This document shows positions 1 to 8,960 of a DNA stretch of 40,098 nt, piece by piece (the stretch's first letter is position 1; every line of letters starts with the position of its first letter). The DNA is from an uncultured Clostridia bacterium (GTDB lineage: Bacteria; Bacillota; Clostridia; Oscillospirales; Ruminococcaceae). Location: the NCBI GenBank assembly GCA_945829235.1, contig CALZUA010000028.1, forward strand, positions 1 through 40,098, in the 5' to 3' direction. A program made the translations under genes and the position numbers. A model generated the notes under the pieces. That model did no database searches, had not been told where the DNA came from, and worked only from the letters and a program-made list of their open reading frames with translations.

Positions 1-61
<61 letters not shown>

Positions 62-90
62 ATTTTACCACATTTTCCAAAATTTGTCAA
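62..90 (-). promoter_or_regulatory. sigma-A promoter, leftward, at the TCTG tract
   Basis: On the minus strand TTGACA (85-90) and TAAAAT (62-67) are separated by 17 bp. The expected start site, about 7 bases after the -10, falls inside the CAGA repeat. The gene it drives would lie to the left of the window. Confidence 0.6.
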
Positions 91-136
91 CCTCTCTTCA
101 ACAATTTTCATCAAATTTTCACATATTTTCACAAAT

Positions 137-165
137 ATTATAGCACATAAAGCTTGGGTTGTCAA
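137..165 (-). promoter_or_regulatory. sigma-A promoter, leftward, upstream copy
   Basis: On the minus strand TTGACA (160-165) and TATAAT (137-142) have the ideal 17 bp spacing. With the promoter at 62-90 it forms a tandem pair reading leftward out of the window. No ORF with a ribosome binding site is visible between the two, so both probably serve the off-window gene. Confidence 0.7.
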
Positions 166-270
166 GTATATTTTTTACACGGATTGGGTAGGTTGACGTT
201 ATTGTGGAAAATACGGTCTAGTGTTGACTTTTATCGGAGTAGCCAAATGGTTTTTTCAAAAAATGTTGTT

Positions 271-285
271 CGGGAACATCTCCCG
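271..285 (-). terminator. weak hairpin after the MazG-like gene
   Basis: A short CGGGA/TCCCG hairpin lies just beyond the stop codon at 292 on the minus strand, followed within about ten bases by a T-rich run. The stem is only 5 bp and the T-run is displaced, so it is at best a weak terminator. Confidence 0.3.
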
Positions 286-291
286 TTTGCC

Positions 292-1023
292 TTAGATTAA
301 GTTGGTGTACGGCTGGAGGTAGGTGAGATAAAATTTTATATCGTCAACTTCTCCAAGCTCATTCGTACACTCTTTGTACAACAGGATAAATTCCGAGTTC
401 TCAATTATTTCCGCCTGCGTCAAATCAATCATAAAGAAATCTACCAGCTTCTTTCCGTTGATAGTCGGAACGAAATATTCAAATCTGTCCCAATTTACTT
501 CTTCGGCAACTTCAGCCAGTTTTCGCTGTTCAACCTCATTTTCATCAAAGCGAACCAAAATAAGCTTTTGAAGGTCATCGGTCGGATAAGGGTACTCGAA
601 ATATCTGCGATAAAATCTGCCGAGAAGCTTTATCAGTTCCCCGCAATCAACATTTCCGTTTTCGTCAAGCTTAATCTTCCCGAACGGCGTTCCAAGCTCC
701 TCTCCGGACGGCAAGTATATCTTGCCCAGTTTAGCCTGCGTTCCGTCTTCACGCTTGACGTAAACCCTGTCCTCGTTCACGGTCATTTTGTTTTCAATTG
801 CCGCTTCCATATCAATCCCGAGAAGCTGGGCAATCCCCAACGTGTAAATAGCAACATCTGCAAGCTCTTCCGCAACTCTTCCGACCGATTCGTTGCGGTA
901 TGCGTCCAGCGCCTCTTCAACCTCACATTTCAAATTCGCAAATTCCTGCTCAATGTCCGTGGTGTTAAAGCCCTTTTCAACCTTGTTCCGAATAATACGC
1001 TTTTGTACCATATCCATTATCAT
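292..1023 (-). CDS. MazG-like nucleotide pyrophosphohydrolase domain protein
   Basis: The first ~75 residues match the MazG/all-alpha NTP pyrophosphatase fold: E34-x-x-E37 and E53-x-x-D56 form the paired acidic motif (ExxE...ExxD) that binds magnesium in this family, which hydrolyses nucleoside triphosphates to monophosphates and pyrophosphate. The remaining ~165 residues are hydrophilic and unrecognised; they contain no second MazG repeat, so the 243-residue protein is not classical MazG. The ATG at 1023 was chosen over the upstream TTG at 1029 because GAGG lies 9 bases before the ATG but only 3 before the TTG. It is probably monocistronic, transcribed from the promoter at 1126-1154. It may be a house-cleaning enzyme; the substrate cannot be told. 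Confidence 0.8.
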   Translation of the reverse strand: MIMDMVQKRIIRNKVEKGFNTTDIEQEFANLKCEVEEALDAYRNESVGRVAEELADVAIYTLGIAQLLGIDMEAAIENKMTVNEDRVYVKREDGTQAKLGKIYLPSGEELGTPFGKIKLDENGNVDCGELIKLLGRFYRRYFEYPYPTDDLQKLILVRFDENEVEQRKLAEVAEEVNWDRFEYFVPTINGKKLVDFFMIDLTQAEIIENSEFILLYKECTNELGEVDDIKFYLTYLQPYTNLI

Positions 1024-1125
1024 TTTCAATTACCTCGCTTTTAAAAATAATTCACAACAAAATTATCAATCCGTTTCTCCGTTTTCGCTTATCATAAACA
1101 GATTGCTTTGCTTGTTGTAACTGCT

Positions 1126-1154
1126 ATGATATCACAATTAAATTTTTCTGTAAA
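1126..1154 (-). promoter_or_regulatory. promoter of the MazG-like gene
   Basis: On the minus strand TTTACA (1149-1154) and TATCAT (1126-1131) have a 17 bp spacer, leaving a leader of about 95 bases before the ATG. Confidence 0.5.
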
Positions 1155-1266
1155 CAATTTTTATAGCACCGCTTATTATTTTCGTTATTTTGTACAACTT
1201 TGCCCAAGCTGTTTTTGGCAGTGTTACTATGATTGACGGCAATGAACTTTCTTTTCGGCTCGAATC

Positions 1267-1295
1267 TTGACATTTTATGGGAAATATGTTATAAT
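1267..1295 (+). promoter_or_regulatory. consensus sigma-A promoter of the SBP-kinase operon
   Basis: TTGACA (1267-1272), 17 bp, TATAAT (1290-1295): a perfect match to the vegetative consensus. The start site near 1302 gives a leader of about 50 bases to the ATG at 1353. A longer reading frame starting at 1233 would begin upstream of this promoter and is therefore not used. Confidence 0.85.
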
Positions 1296-1352
1296 AGTGA
1301 TGAAATATTGCCCTGTTTTACGTTTGGTTTAGCAATCCCAAAGGAGATAATA

Positions 1353-3284
1353 ATGAAAAAACGCAGTAAAAACCATTTGACGCGAGCTGTTGCCGCATTG
1401 TTGACGAGCTTTATGATTACCGCTTCGCTTAGCGGGTGCAGTTCCGGCAACAAAAACAACCCGAATGACAAAATTCAGATTAAAGTCCAGTATCAATGCG
1501 GCAGAATGAATATGGATCTGGAAGCTATCCTTGAAGCTAGGTTCCCGAATGTTGACATTATAACGGACGAGCTTGTCGGCGTGCCCGATTATATCATCGC
1601 AAAAGAAATGGAGCATAACATCGAGCCGGATATTTATCTTTACGAGGGCTTGTATCAAATGGACGACAAGGTTGTCGCGGATAAATTCTACGATTTGTCG
1701 CAGGAGGAATTTACGGGCAATTTCTACCTCTCCGCGGTTTCCGAATGCGTCAACGAGGACGGCGGACTTTATTTCCTGCCCGGTCCCGTGTATGTTTACG
1801 GAATTGTTTACGATAAGACTGCGTTTAACGAGCTTGGGCTTGATGTTCCGCACAGCTACACGGAGTTTGTTAATCTCCTCAACAAAGTAAGAGCGATGAA
1901 CCTCAAGGGCACGGAGCCGGACGAAAACGATGCAAATGCAAAGGTTACGGTTGATGTTGAGCCGTTTGTGCCTACGGTTAAGTGGGCGGATATGTGGACG
2001 TTTATTTTCGATTCGTATATCTATGACGATTACCTCAAGGGTGTTGACAACGCGCTATGGCTGGACAAGTATCAGCAGGGCGACGAAAGTATGACAGGTC
2101 ACATGGAGGGTGCGGCGCAGAAGCTTATCAAGCTGTTTGACGACGGGATTTTGTCGCCCGCGCTCTGGGAAATGAGAGCGCCCGTTCGTACGGCAAAGCT
2201 CTACCGTTACCACACCTCGCTTATGACTATCGAGTGTCAGTCTGCGATTGGCTACAATGAGCGTGAAAACGCCGAAACTCCCGATAATTTTCACGAAATC
2301 GGTATGATGCCGTTTTACACAAGCGATGAGGAGGGCTCGGATTATCTGTTCTCGATGCCGAGATGTTGTTTCGGGATGACAAAAAAAGCCGCGCAAGATG
2401 AGGCGAAAAAGAAAGCAATTCTCGATATCTTCAATTTCCTCAGCACCACGGAAGGTCAGGACCTTATGATTGAGGGCGGCGGCGGAGAAATAAATCTCCT
2501 CAAGAACAGCAATCTCACCGATAACCCGTTCTACGATGAAGTCAGAGATACATTCAGTCAGGGCAGAATTATTTCCCGCTTCAATTACGCGGGTAAATCG
2601 GGCGCGGTTGAAGCTTATATGCACAAGTCAACGCTTGACCTTGTTGACGGGAAAATAACCGTTGCGGATTGGTTAAAAGAAGCTGACAGAATAAGGGACG
2701 AGGCGCTCGAAAGCAAGCCTGTTGTAGAAGAATCCTACGGCAATTCCAAGCAAATGCTTTCCGTTGAGGAAACATCTGTTGTTGTCGGAGAAGCGTATCT
2801 CCACGCAACCGGCGCGGATATCGGTATCGTCCCTTGCAGAGCAAGCTTTGGTATGAAAAACAGACTGTTTGAGGGACCTATTACAAGTAAGGCGATTAAC
2901 GCTTTGATTACCACGAGAATGAGCGCGGGGGTTGTTGCCGAGGACCCGAATCATATCAAAATCGTTACCGTGAAAATCACCGGAAAACAGCTCAGGGAGC
3001 TTCTCGAGGAGAACAAGGATACATTTGTCGGGCTTGCGGGGCTTGATGTTGTATATGACCCGTCAAAGCCCGAGGGCGAAAGGTATGTTTCAATCAAGTT
3101 TAACGGTAAGGAAATTGCACCCGAGGACGAATTTACCGCGGCTTCCGTAAAGGGCGCTGTCAAGAGTCTTCCCGTGGTGAAGTCTTACGATGAGCTTTCA
3201 TTCCGCGATATGTTCATCAGCTACCTTGACAGCAAGGGCAAAGAGATTTCCGGCGCGCCGACCGGTCTGACAATCGTGAAATAA
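1353..3284 (+). CDS. lipoprotein solute-binding protein fused to 5'-nucleotidase-C-like domain
   Basis: The 643-residue protein begins with a lipoprotein signal peptide: basic N terminus, hydrophobic stretch and lipobox LSGC with C29, so it should be anchored outside the membrane. Residues ~40-460 resemble a family 1 extracellular solute-binding protein of the sugar type. Residues ~472-643 resemble the C-terminal substrate domain of UshA-type 5'-nucleotidases: an ATGADIGIV segment, then EGPIT, then a [13 protein letters not shown] segment. The metal-binding catalytic domain of those enzymes is absent, so nucleotidase activity is unlikely. AAGGAG at 1341-1346 fixes the ATG at 1353. No ABC permease or ATPase follows; a hybrid kinase does, 22 bases downstream, suggesting the protein presents ligand to that sensor rather than to a transporter. 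The ligand is unknown. Confidence 0.85.
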   Translation: MKKRSKNHLTRAVAALLTSFMITASLSGCSSGNKNNPNDKIQIKVQYQCGRMNMDLEAILEARFPNVDIITDELVGVPDYIIAKEMEHNIEPDIYLYEGLYQMDDKVVADKFYDLSQEEFTGNFYLSAVSECVNEDGGLYFLPGPVYVYGIVYDKTAFNELGLDVPHSYTEFVNLLNKVRAMNLKGTEPDENDANAKVTVDVEPFVPTVKWADMWTFIFDSYIYDDYLKGVDNALWLDKYQQGDESMTGHMEGAAQKLIKLFDDGILSPALWEMRAPVRTAKLYRYHTSLMTIECQSAIGYNERENAETPDNFHEIGMMPFYTSDEEGSDYLFSMPRCCFGMTKKAAQDEAKKKAILDIFNFLSTTEGQDLMIEGGGGEINLLKNSNLTDNPFYDEVRDTFSQGRIISRFNYAGKSGAVEAYMHKSTLDLVDGKITVADWLKEADRIRDEALESKPVVEESYGNSKQMLSVEETSVVVGEAYLHATGADIGIVPCRASFGMKNRLFEGPITSKAINALITTRMSAGVVAEDPNHIKIVTVKITGKQLRELLEENKDTFVGLAGLDVVYDPSKPEGERYVSIKFNGKEIAPEDEFTAASVKGAVKSLPVVKSYDELSFRDMFISYLDSKGKEISGAPTGLTIVK

Positions 3285-3306
3285 AAGCATTTCTGAGGGA
3301 AATCTT

Positions 3307-5940
3307 ATGAAGAAGCAGATTAAATTAGCGCCTATTGTTGCAATAATTCTCGTATTGGCTTCGGTGCTGACGTATTTTCTTATGTCAAGCACTATGGATT
3401 CCGTCAACGATGTCAGCGAGCAGGAGGCTCTCGCGCTCCTGACCGAAAACGCCGTGCAGATGGACAGCATTATCGAAAATCAGCTGACCAACAACTGGAA
3501 GCAGATTGATACAATTTGCGTGGCGCTTGAAAATATGGCGAACCATTCGGCTGATAAGGTTGCTTCGTTTTTGCGAAACTCGTCACCCGATGCATATAAT
3601 ATGCTTCTGCTTTCAAACGAAGGCAGTTGTCTGGATAGCTCCGGCGCTTGGGGATTGAAGCAGATTTCAAAGGATATTATGCCTTTGATACAGGACGAGG
3701 AACGAATTCTGCTTCTGCGGCAGGATAAGGATAACGATATCCTGATGTTCGGCACAAGGATAAAGCCGTTCTTTGTCGAAGAAAAGGAAATGAACTATCT
3801 GTTCGTGTACTACAAGCTGGAGTCCTATCTGAGCCTGCTCAAAATGGAGTCCTTCGGCGGAAACGGGCAAATCAGAATTATCGACAGCAAAGGCACTACC
3901 CTGCTCCATTCCGATAACCTTCCCGATTCCGAGAACAGATATCTGTTCTTCAGCACATTCAAGAACGCTGAGTTTCTCCACCACGATACCGTTAAGGACA
4001 GCAATTCCTTCAGAGAATACGTCCTCTCGGGAAAAAGCGACGCAATTCACGTTGTGCTCGAGTCGGGCAAGAACGAAATTATCAGCTTCTCAAAAATTCC
4101 CGATATGGATTGGCACATTGTTATTTCCATAGACCAGTCGCTTGTTATGGGAACAAGACTTCAAAGTGTGGAGAAAATAACAGGTACATCACTGCTTGCG
4201 GTTGTGCTTATTGTGCTGTTCTCGCTTATCATAATCTCCTTTATCGTTTATCAGTCGCAGAAAAAGACAAACGCGCAGAACAAAGAGCTTGAAAAGCTCA
4301 ACCAACAGCTTCGCGAAAACAACGCATCGCTTGATCAGGCAAGGCATCTGGCTGAGCAATCCTTCCATATCGCCGAGGACGCAAACAAAGCAAAAAGCAC
4401 TTTCCTCTCAAATATGTCCCACGATATTCGTACACCTATGAACGCAATCATCGGTTTTACCACGCTTGCGCTGGCAAATTCGACAAATACCGAGAAGGTT
4501 AAGGATTATCTTGGGAAAATCCTTTCTTCCGGCAATCATTTGCTCTCACTTATCAACGATATCCTTGATATGAGCCGCATCGAAAGCGGAAAAATTAAGA
4601 TTGATGAAACAGAGGCAAATCTTTCGGATATGCTTCACGATATCAAGACTATTATCAACGGACAAATTCACGCTAAACAGCTTGAGCTGTTTATGGACGT
4701 TATCGATGTTTCGGACGAAGATGTTATTTGCGACAAAACTCGTATCAATCAGGTGTTGCTGAATTTGTTGTCAAACGCGATAAAATTCACGCCTTCGGGG
4801 GGGACGGTTTCGGTTCGTGTTACGCAACTGCATAACGCTCCCGAGGGTAAGGGATTGTACGAAATTCGCGTGAAGGATACGGGTATCGGTATGAGCCCCG
4901 AGTTTGCTGAGCACGTTTTTGAGCCGTTTGAGCGTGAGCGCTCCTCAACTGTAAGCAAAATTCAGGGCACAGGTCTTGGTATGGCAATATCCAAAAATAT
5001 TATCGATATGATGGGCGGTAAAATCGAGGTACACAGCGAGCAGAATAAGGGGACAGAGTTTGTGATTACCCTTGAACTGAAGCTCCAGTCCGAGAGCAGA
5101 AGCGTGGAAAAAATCAAGGAGCTTGTGGGGCTGAAAGCGCTTGTTGTTGACGATGATTTCAACACCTGCGACAGCGTGACAAAAATGCTCGCTCAGGTCG
5201 GTATGCGCTCGGAGTGGACGCTTTCCGGCAAGGAATCCGTGCTCCGCGCAAAGCAGGCAATTGAAATGAACGACGCTTTTCACGCGTATATCATCGACTG
5301 GCGTTTGCCCGATATGAACGGAATTGAGGTCACAAGACAAATCCGCGCTCTCGGCGATAATACGCCCATAATTATCCTCACGGCGTACGATTGGTCGGAT
5401 ATCGAAGCTGAGGCAAGAGCGGCGGGTGTAACCGGATTTTGCTCAAAGCCTATGTTTATGTCCGACTTGCGCGAGTCGCTTCTCAATGCTCTCGGTCATC
5501 AGAAGAAAGAGGAAGAAAGCGTTCTGCCCGTTACCGAGGAAACAGATGGATTTAAGGGTAAACATCTGTTGCTTGTTGAGGACAACGAGCTGAACCGTGA
5601 AATTGCGTTTGAGATACTCAATGAGTATGGGTTTATTGTCGATACAGCGGAAAACGGCAAGGAAGCTGTCGATAAGATTGCGGCTTCAAAGTCCGGCGAT
5701 TATGACCTTGTGCTGATGGATATTCAGATGCCCGTTATGAACGGCTATGAGGCAACGCGCGGCATAAGAGCGCTCGATAACTCATCTCTCGCGGCTGTTC
5801 CTATTGTCGCGATGACGGCAAATGCCTTTGACGAGGACCGCAAAGCGGCATCGGAATGCGGTATGAACGGCTTTATCTCCAAGCCGATAAATATGGAGGA
5901 ATTTATTCAGGTGATTCACGATGTGTTGGGCAGGAAATAG
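3307..5940 (+). CDS. dCache-type hybrid sensor histidine kinase with two receivers
   Basis: 877 residues. A transmembrane helix near 8-27 and another near 295-317 bracket a ~265-residue extracellular region, probably a dCache ligand-binding domain. A coiled coil (~320-360) leads to HisKA with phosphoacceptor H372 in [10 protein letters not shown]. The HATPase domain follows, with an N-box NLLSNAIKF and a [10 protein letters not shown] segment. Two receiver domains come last, with likely phospho-aspartates D664 ([11 protein letters not shown]) and D805 ([11 protein letters not shown]). There is no Hpt or DNA-binding domain, so the phosphoryl group must leave to a partner in trans. It is cotranscribed with the upstream solute-binding protein (22-base gap, GAGGGA before the ATG), which may act as its ligand-loaded co-sensor. 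No clear terminator follows. Confidence 0.92.
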   Translation: MKKQIKLAPIVAIILVLASVLTYFLMSSTMDSVNDVSEQEALALLTENAVQMDSIIENQLTNNWKQIDTICVALENMANHSADKVASFLRNSSPDAYNMLLLSNEGSCLDSSGAWGLKQISKDIMPLIQDEERILLLRQDKDNDILMFGTRIKPFFVEEKEMNYLFVYYKLESYLSLLKMESFGGNGQIRIIDSKGTTLLHSDNLPDSENRYLFFSTFKNAEFLHHDTVKDSNSFREYVLSGKSDAIHVVLESGKNEIISFSKIPDMDWHIVISIDQSLVMGTRLQSVEKITGTSLLAVVLIVLFSLIIISFIVYQSQKKTNAQNKELEKLNQQLRENNASLDQARHLAEQSFHIAEDANKAKSTFLSNMSHDIRTPMNAIIGFTTLALANSTNTEKVKDYLGKILSSGNHLLSLINDILDMSRIESGKIKIDETEANLSDMLHDIKTIINGQIHAKQLELFMDVIDVSDEDVICDKTRINQVLLNLLSNAIKFTPSGGTVSVRVTQLHNAPEGKGLYEIRVKDTGIGMSPEFAEHVFEPFERERSSTVSKIQGTGLGMAISKNIIDMMGGKIEVHSEQNKGTEFVITLELKLQSESRSVEKIKELVGLKALVVDDDFNTCDSVTKMLAQVGMRSEWTLSGKESVLRAKQAIEMNDAFHAYIIDWRLPDMNGIEVTRQIRALGDNTPIIILTAYDWSDIEAEARAAGVTGFCSKPMFMSDLRESLLNALGHQKKEEESVLPVTEETDGFKGKHLLLVEDNELNREIAFEILNEYGFIVDTAENGKEAVDKIAASKSGDYDLVLMDIQMPVMNGYEATRGIRALDNSSLAAVPIVAMTANAFDEDRKAASECGMNGFISKPINMEEFIQVIHDVLGRK

Positions 5941-6045
5941 GATAAGGTTACAGGCAAGAAAATCTTTCTAAAACAATATTATCTGTTGTATGATAAGGAT
6001 TTATCAGAACACTTTCAAGTACACAAACTCCGGCGGCAAGTTTAG

Positions 6046-6120
6046 CATAGTCATATCGCAAAGCCTGTCAATGTCAAGGATATGATGAAAGAACTGGCAG
6101 AAATTTTTGCCGAAAAATAA
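6046..6120 (+). pseudogene. C-terminal remnant of a response-regulator receiver
   Basis: Twenty-four codons read from just after an in-frame TAG (6043-6045) to a TAA (6118-6120). They begin HSHIAKPVNVKDM and end in an amphipathic helix, as in the last strand-loop-helix of a receiver (the conserved Lys-Pro followed by helix 5). There is no start codon, ribosome binding site or receiver core upstream, so this is debris of a deleted regulator or hybrid kinase. Confidence 0.55.
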
Positions 6121-6229
6121 CCCGCGCAAGCTTTTCCGGATAAACATTCCTGTCGGCGTGCTCGGTTAACGTTCGTTTGCTTTATAAAGGCGTTTTTCAA
6201 AAGATTTTTGTATTTTTTTGTGAATTATG

Positions 6230-6258
6230 TTGAAAAGTTCCCCGATTTATGGTATAAT
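6230..6258 (+). promoter_or_regulatory. sigma-A promoter of the phosphorelay operon
   Basis: TTGAAA (6230-6235), 17 bp, TATAAT (6253-6258), with TG-like context before the -10. The leader to the first kinase is about 80 bases. Confidence 0.75.
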
Positions 6259-6345
6259 GACTGTGTGCACATAAAATTGAACACTATCATTGTCTTTTGA
6301 GCGGCGCACGGTTTTATCCCGAAATGCGAAAGGCGGCGATACTGC

Positions 6346-8559
6346 TTGAAAATGCCTAGGTTATTCAGCTTCATGCACGAGCTGATTATGAGCGACGAAT
6401 TTGATGTTAAACACAAGCTCCAGAATATGTTGCTCGCGATAAGCATTGTCGGAAGCGGTATATCTGTCCTGATTGTTTTCCTGCTCAATGAAAGTATTAT
6501 GAGCAAGGCGCTGTCATCATTCTGCTTGTTATCGCTGATAACCGCGTTTTACATATCCGCTGTCCGCAGGAAAAGAACTGCCGGCTTAATGATTGTCTTT
6601 ATTGTCATAAATCTCATCATTTTCCCGCTGATGTTCTATTTCAACGGCGGCGTGTACAGCGGCGTGCCTATCTGGCTCACCTTCGGGCTTATCTACCCGT
6701 GGCTGGTGTGCGAGGGCGCTATGTGCATCGTGATGTTCGTGCTGAACTCGATTATCACCGTGGTTTGCTTCGGCGTGCAATACTGGCTTCCCGAGCTGTT
6801 CGTTGTCCCGACCAGCAGAGAACTCACCCAATGGATTATCATCGACAGTATTCAGGTCATTATCCTTGTCGCCGCTATTCTCGGTATGGCGATAAAGTAT
6901 CAGGTCTATATCTACAACCAACAGCAAAAAAAGATGCTTGAACAGGAAAATCAGCTCCGCGATGCGATGAGCCGTTCCGACAAGTCAAACGCCGCAAAAA
7001 CCGACTTCCTCGTGCGTATGTCGCACGAAATTCGTACACCCATCAACGCCGTGCTCGGTATGGACGAAATGATTCTCCGCGAGTGCAACGACGAAACTAT
7101 TCTCGGCTACGCAACCAATATCCAATCCGCAGGTCAAGTGCTCCTTGCGGTTATTAACGATGTGCTCGATTTCTCCAAAATTGAGTCGGGTAAGCTGGAG
7201 ATTTTTCCCGCTGAATACAGTATTCAGCAGATGATGAACGACTGCTACAATATGATTATTATGCGGGCGGAGAAGAAAAATCTTCTGCTTGAGGTTCACA
7301 ACAACCCCAATATGCCGTCAAGACTTATCGGCGATGAAATACGCGTCAGACAGATGATTATCAATCTGCTGACAAATGCCGTTAAATATACTTCAGCCGG
7401 AAAAATCACGATGACGCTGGGTTTCCACAGAGCTTATGAGAATACGATTATTCTTAAAATCAGCGTTCGCGATACCGGTATGGGTATCTCGCCCGAAAAT
7501 CAACAGGAGTTGTTCAGCGACTTCAACCGTCTTGACGAAACCAATACGCGAAATATCGAAGGTACCGGTCTTGGTCTTAGCATAACCAAGCGTCTTGTGG
7601 ACAAAATGGGCGGTACTATCGGAGTGGAAAGTACGGTTGGTGTCGGTTCTGATTTCTGGTTTGAAATTCCTCAGCAGATTGCCTCCGACAAGCCGACCGG
7701 TTATTTTACACCAAACCGAATCATCTCCAACGAAAACAGCAAGGATTACCACGAGCGGTTTCAGGCACCCGCGGCAAGAATTCTTGTCGTGGACGATGTG
7801 AAGCTCAACATCGACGTGCTCAAGGGTTTGCTCAAAAACACCCGCGTTCGTGTGGACGCCGCTTACAGCGGTATCGAGTGCCTTGGTCTGGTGCAGAAAA
7901 ACAGCTATGACTTGATTTTTATGGACCACGTTATGCCGGAAATGGACGGCGTGCAGACATTCAAGTATATGAAAAAACTGGTTGACTGCCCCAACCACAA
8001 TGTTCCCGTAATCGTCCTCACGGCAAACGCTATGGCGGGCGCAAAGGAAGAATATACGGCGCTCGGCTTTGCGGATTACCTCGCAAAGCCTGTTCAGGGC
8101 GACAAGCTTGAACAGCTTTTGATGGAGTATCTTCCCCCCGAGCTTATTATTCCCGCAGACGAAAATCCCACACCAAAGAAAAAAAGCACCGCTCGCACGG
8201 ACGATGTACCCGAGTTCGACAGCGAAGCAGGCTTGCAATGGTGTTGCGGGGACAATAAGCTGTACTGCAAAATCCTTTGTATGGTTAACATCGACACAAG
8301 AGCCGTTCAGCTCGACAACGCGTTCCGCAACAGTGACTGGCACACCTATCAACAGCTTTGTTGCGGGCTGAAAAGTGCCTCAAAGACGGTCGGAAGCGAA
8401 AAGCTCTCAAAGCTTGCGGAAAAAATGGAGAAACACGCTAAAAACAGCGATATATCCTATATTCGCGATAATCACAGAGTGCTGATTGAATGTTGCCACA
8501 ACTTTGAAAAAGCGGCAAGTAAATATCTTTACAGCAATAAATCTGAGGGAGATAATTAA
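6346..8559 (+). CDS. membrane hybrid histidine kinase with receiver and degenerate Hpt
   Basis: 737 residues from a TTG at 6346; an in-frame ATG at 6352 is the alternative, but AAAGGCGG (6329-6336) is better spaced for the TTG. The N-terminal ~190 residues are five to six hydrophobic helices without a large extracellular loop, a MASE-like sensor. HisKA follows with H227 in [10 protein letters not shown], then HATPase, then a receiver with D527 in [11 protein letters not shown]. The last ~105 residues align with the Hpt domain of the third gene of this operon, but the phospho-histidine position is C673 (CCGLKS against VHALKS in the paralogue), so this Hpt should not accept phosphate. It heads a three-gene operon with a 2-base gap to the next gene. 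Confidence 0.9.
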   Translation: MKMPRLFSFMHELIMSDEFDVKHKLQNMLLAISIVGSGISVLIVFLLNESIMSKALSSFCLLSLITAFYISAVRRKRTAGLMIVFIVINLIIFPLMFYFNGGVYSGVPIWLTFGLIYPWLVCEGAMCIVMFVLNSIITVVCFGVQYWLPELFVVPTSRELTQWIIIDSIQVIILVAAILGMAIKYQVYIYNQQQKKMLEQENQLRDAMSRSDKSNAAKTDFLVRMSHEIRTPINAVLGMDEMILRECNDETILGYATNIQSAGQVLLAVINDVLDFSKIESGKLEIFPAEYSIQQMMNDCYNMIIMRAEKKNLLLEVHNNPNMPSRLIGDEIRVRQMIINLLTNAVKYTSAGKITMTLGFHRAYENTIILKISVRDTGMGISPENQQELFSDFNRLDETNTRNIEGTGLGLSITKRLVDKMGGTIGVESTVGVGSDFWFEIPQQIASDKPTGYFTPNRIISNENSKDYHERFQAPAARILVVDDVKLNIDVLKGLLKNTRVRVDAAYSGIECLGLVQKNSYDLIFMDHVMPEMDGVQTFKYMKKLVDCPNHNVPVIVLTANAMAGAKEEYTALGFADYLAKPVQGDKLEQLLMEYLPPELIIPADENPTPKKKSTARTDDVPEFDSEAGLQWCCGDNKLYCKILCMVNIDTRAVQLDNAFRNSDWHTYQQLCCGLKSASKTVGSEKLSKLAEKMEKHAKNSDISYIRDNHRVLIECCHNFEKAASKYLYSNKSEGDN

Positions 8560-8561
8560 CG

Positions 8562-8942
8562 ATGAAGAAAAAAATTATGGTTGTTGACGATGACAAGATG
8601 ATTTTGATGATGTGTGAGTTCATCTTGACAAAAGAGGGCTACGAGGTCATTACCGTGGAGTCCGGAAAGCGCTGTCTGGAATATTTGCGCGATGAAAGCA
8701 ATCCCGCTATTGACTGCATTCTTTTGGATATCGAAATGCCGCTTCTCGACGGCTTCAAGACGCTTTCGAGCATTCGTCATTCGGAAAAGCTGATGAAAAT
8801 TCCCGTGATGTTCCTCACGGCTACTGCTACTCCGGATACCGTTAAAGAGGCAATCAGACTTGGCGTAACCTCCTACCTCAAAAAGCCGTTTTTGCCGAAT
8901 GAGCTTACCGAAAGAGTGGCTTCGTTGCTTGCCGACAAATAA
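8562..8942 (+). CDS. CheY-like single-domain response regulator
   Basis: 126 residues, one receiver domain only: acidic pair in VVDDD at 8-11, phospho-aspartate D56 in LLDIEMP, a switch threonine in MFLTATAT and a conserved lysine in YLKKPF. There is no output domain, so it acts as a phosphate shuttle, a phosphate sink or by protein contact. It sits between two hybrid kinases, 2 bases after the first stop, with GAGGGAG about 10 bases before the ATG. A relay between the two kinases, or transfer from the intact Hpt of the downstream kinase, is the obvious inference. Confidence 0.93.
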   Translation: MKKKIMVVDDDKMILMMCEFILTKEGYEVITVESGKRCLEYLRDESNPAIDCILLDIEMPLLDGFKTLSSIRHSEKLMKIPVMFLTATATPDTVKEAIRLGVTSYLKKPFLPNELTERVASLLADK

Positions 8943-8960
8943 TAACAGGGGGCTTTGCCT

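Larger units (their letters stand above)
1024..1352. other. divergent intergenic region
   Basis: This 329-base gap holds two outward promoters, one leftward for the MazG-like gene and one rightward for the solute-binding protein operon, plus their leaders. No further gene or strong hairpin was seen. Confidence 0.7.
5941..6345. other. intergenic region with receiver-domain debris and a promoter
   Basis: The 405 bases hold a short coding remnant of a receiver domain (6046-6120), then a promoter at 6230-6258 and the leader of the next operon. No intact gene was found and no convincing terminator for the upstream kinase. Confidence 0.6.

Noticed and set aside
1233-1352. N-terminal extension of the solute-binding protein by 40 codons
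   Set aside because: It would begin upstream of the consensus promoter, and the lipoprotein signal peptide starts exactly at the ATG at 1353 with a good RBS.
7393-8352. Minus-strand ORF of 319 codons inside the first membrane hybrid kinase
   Set aside because: Antisense shadow of a clear HATPase-REC-Hpt coding region; no RBS or family match.
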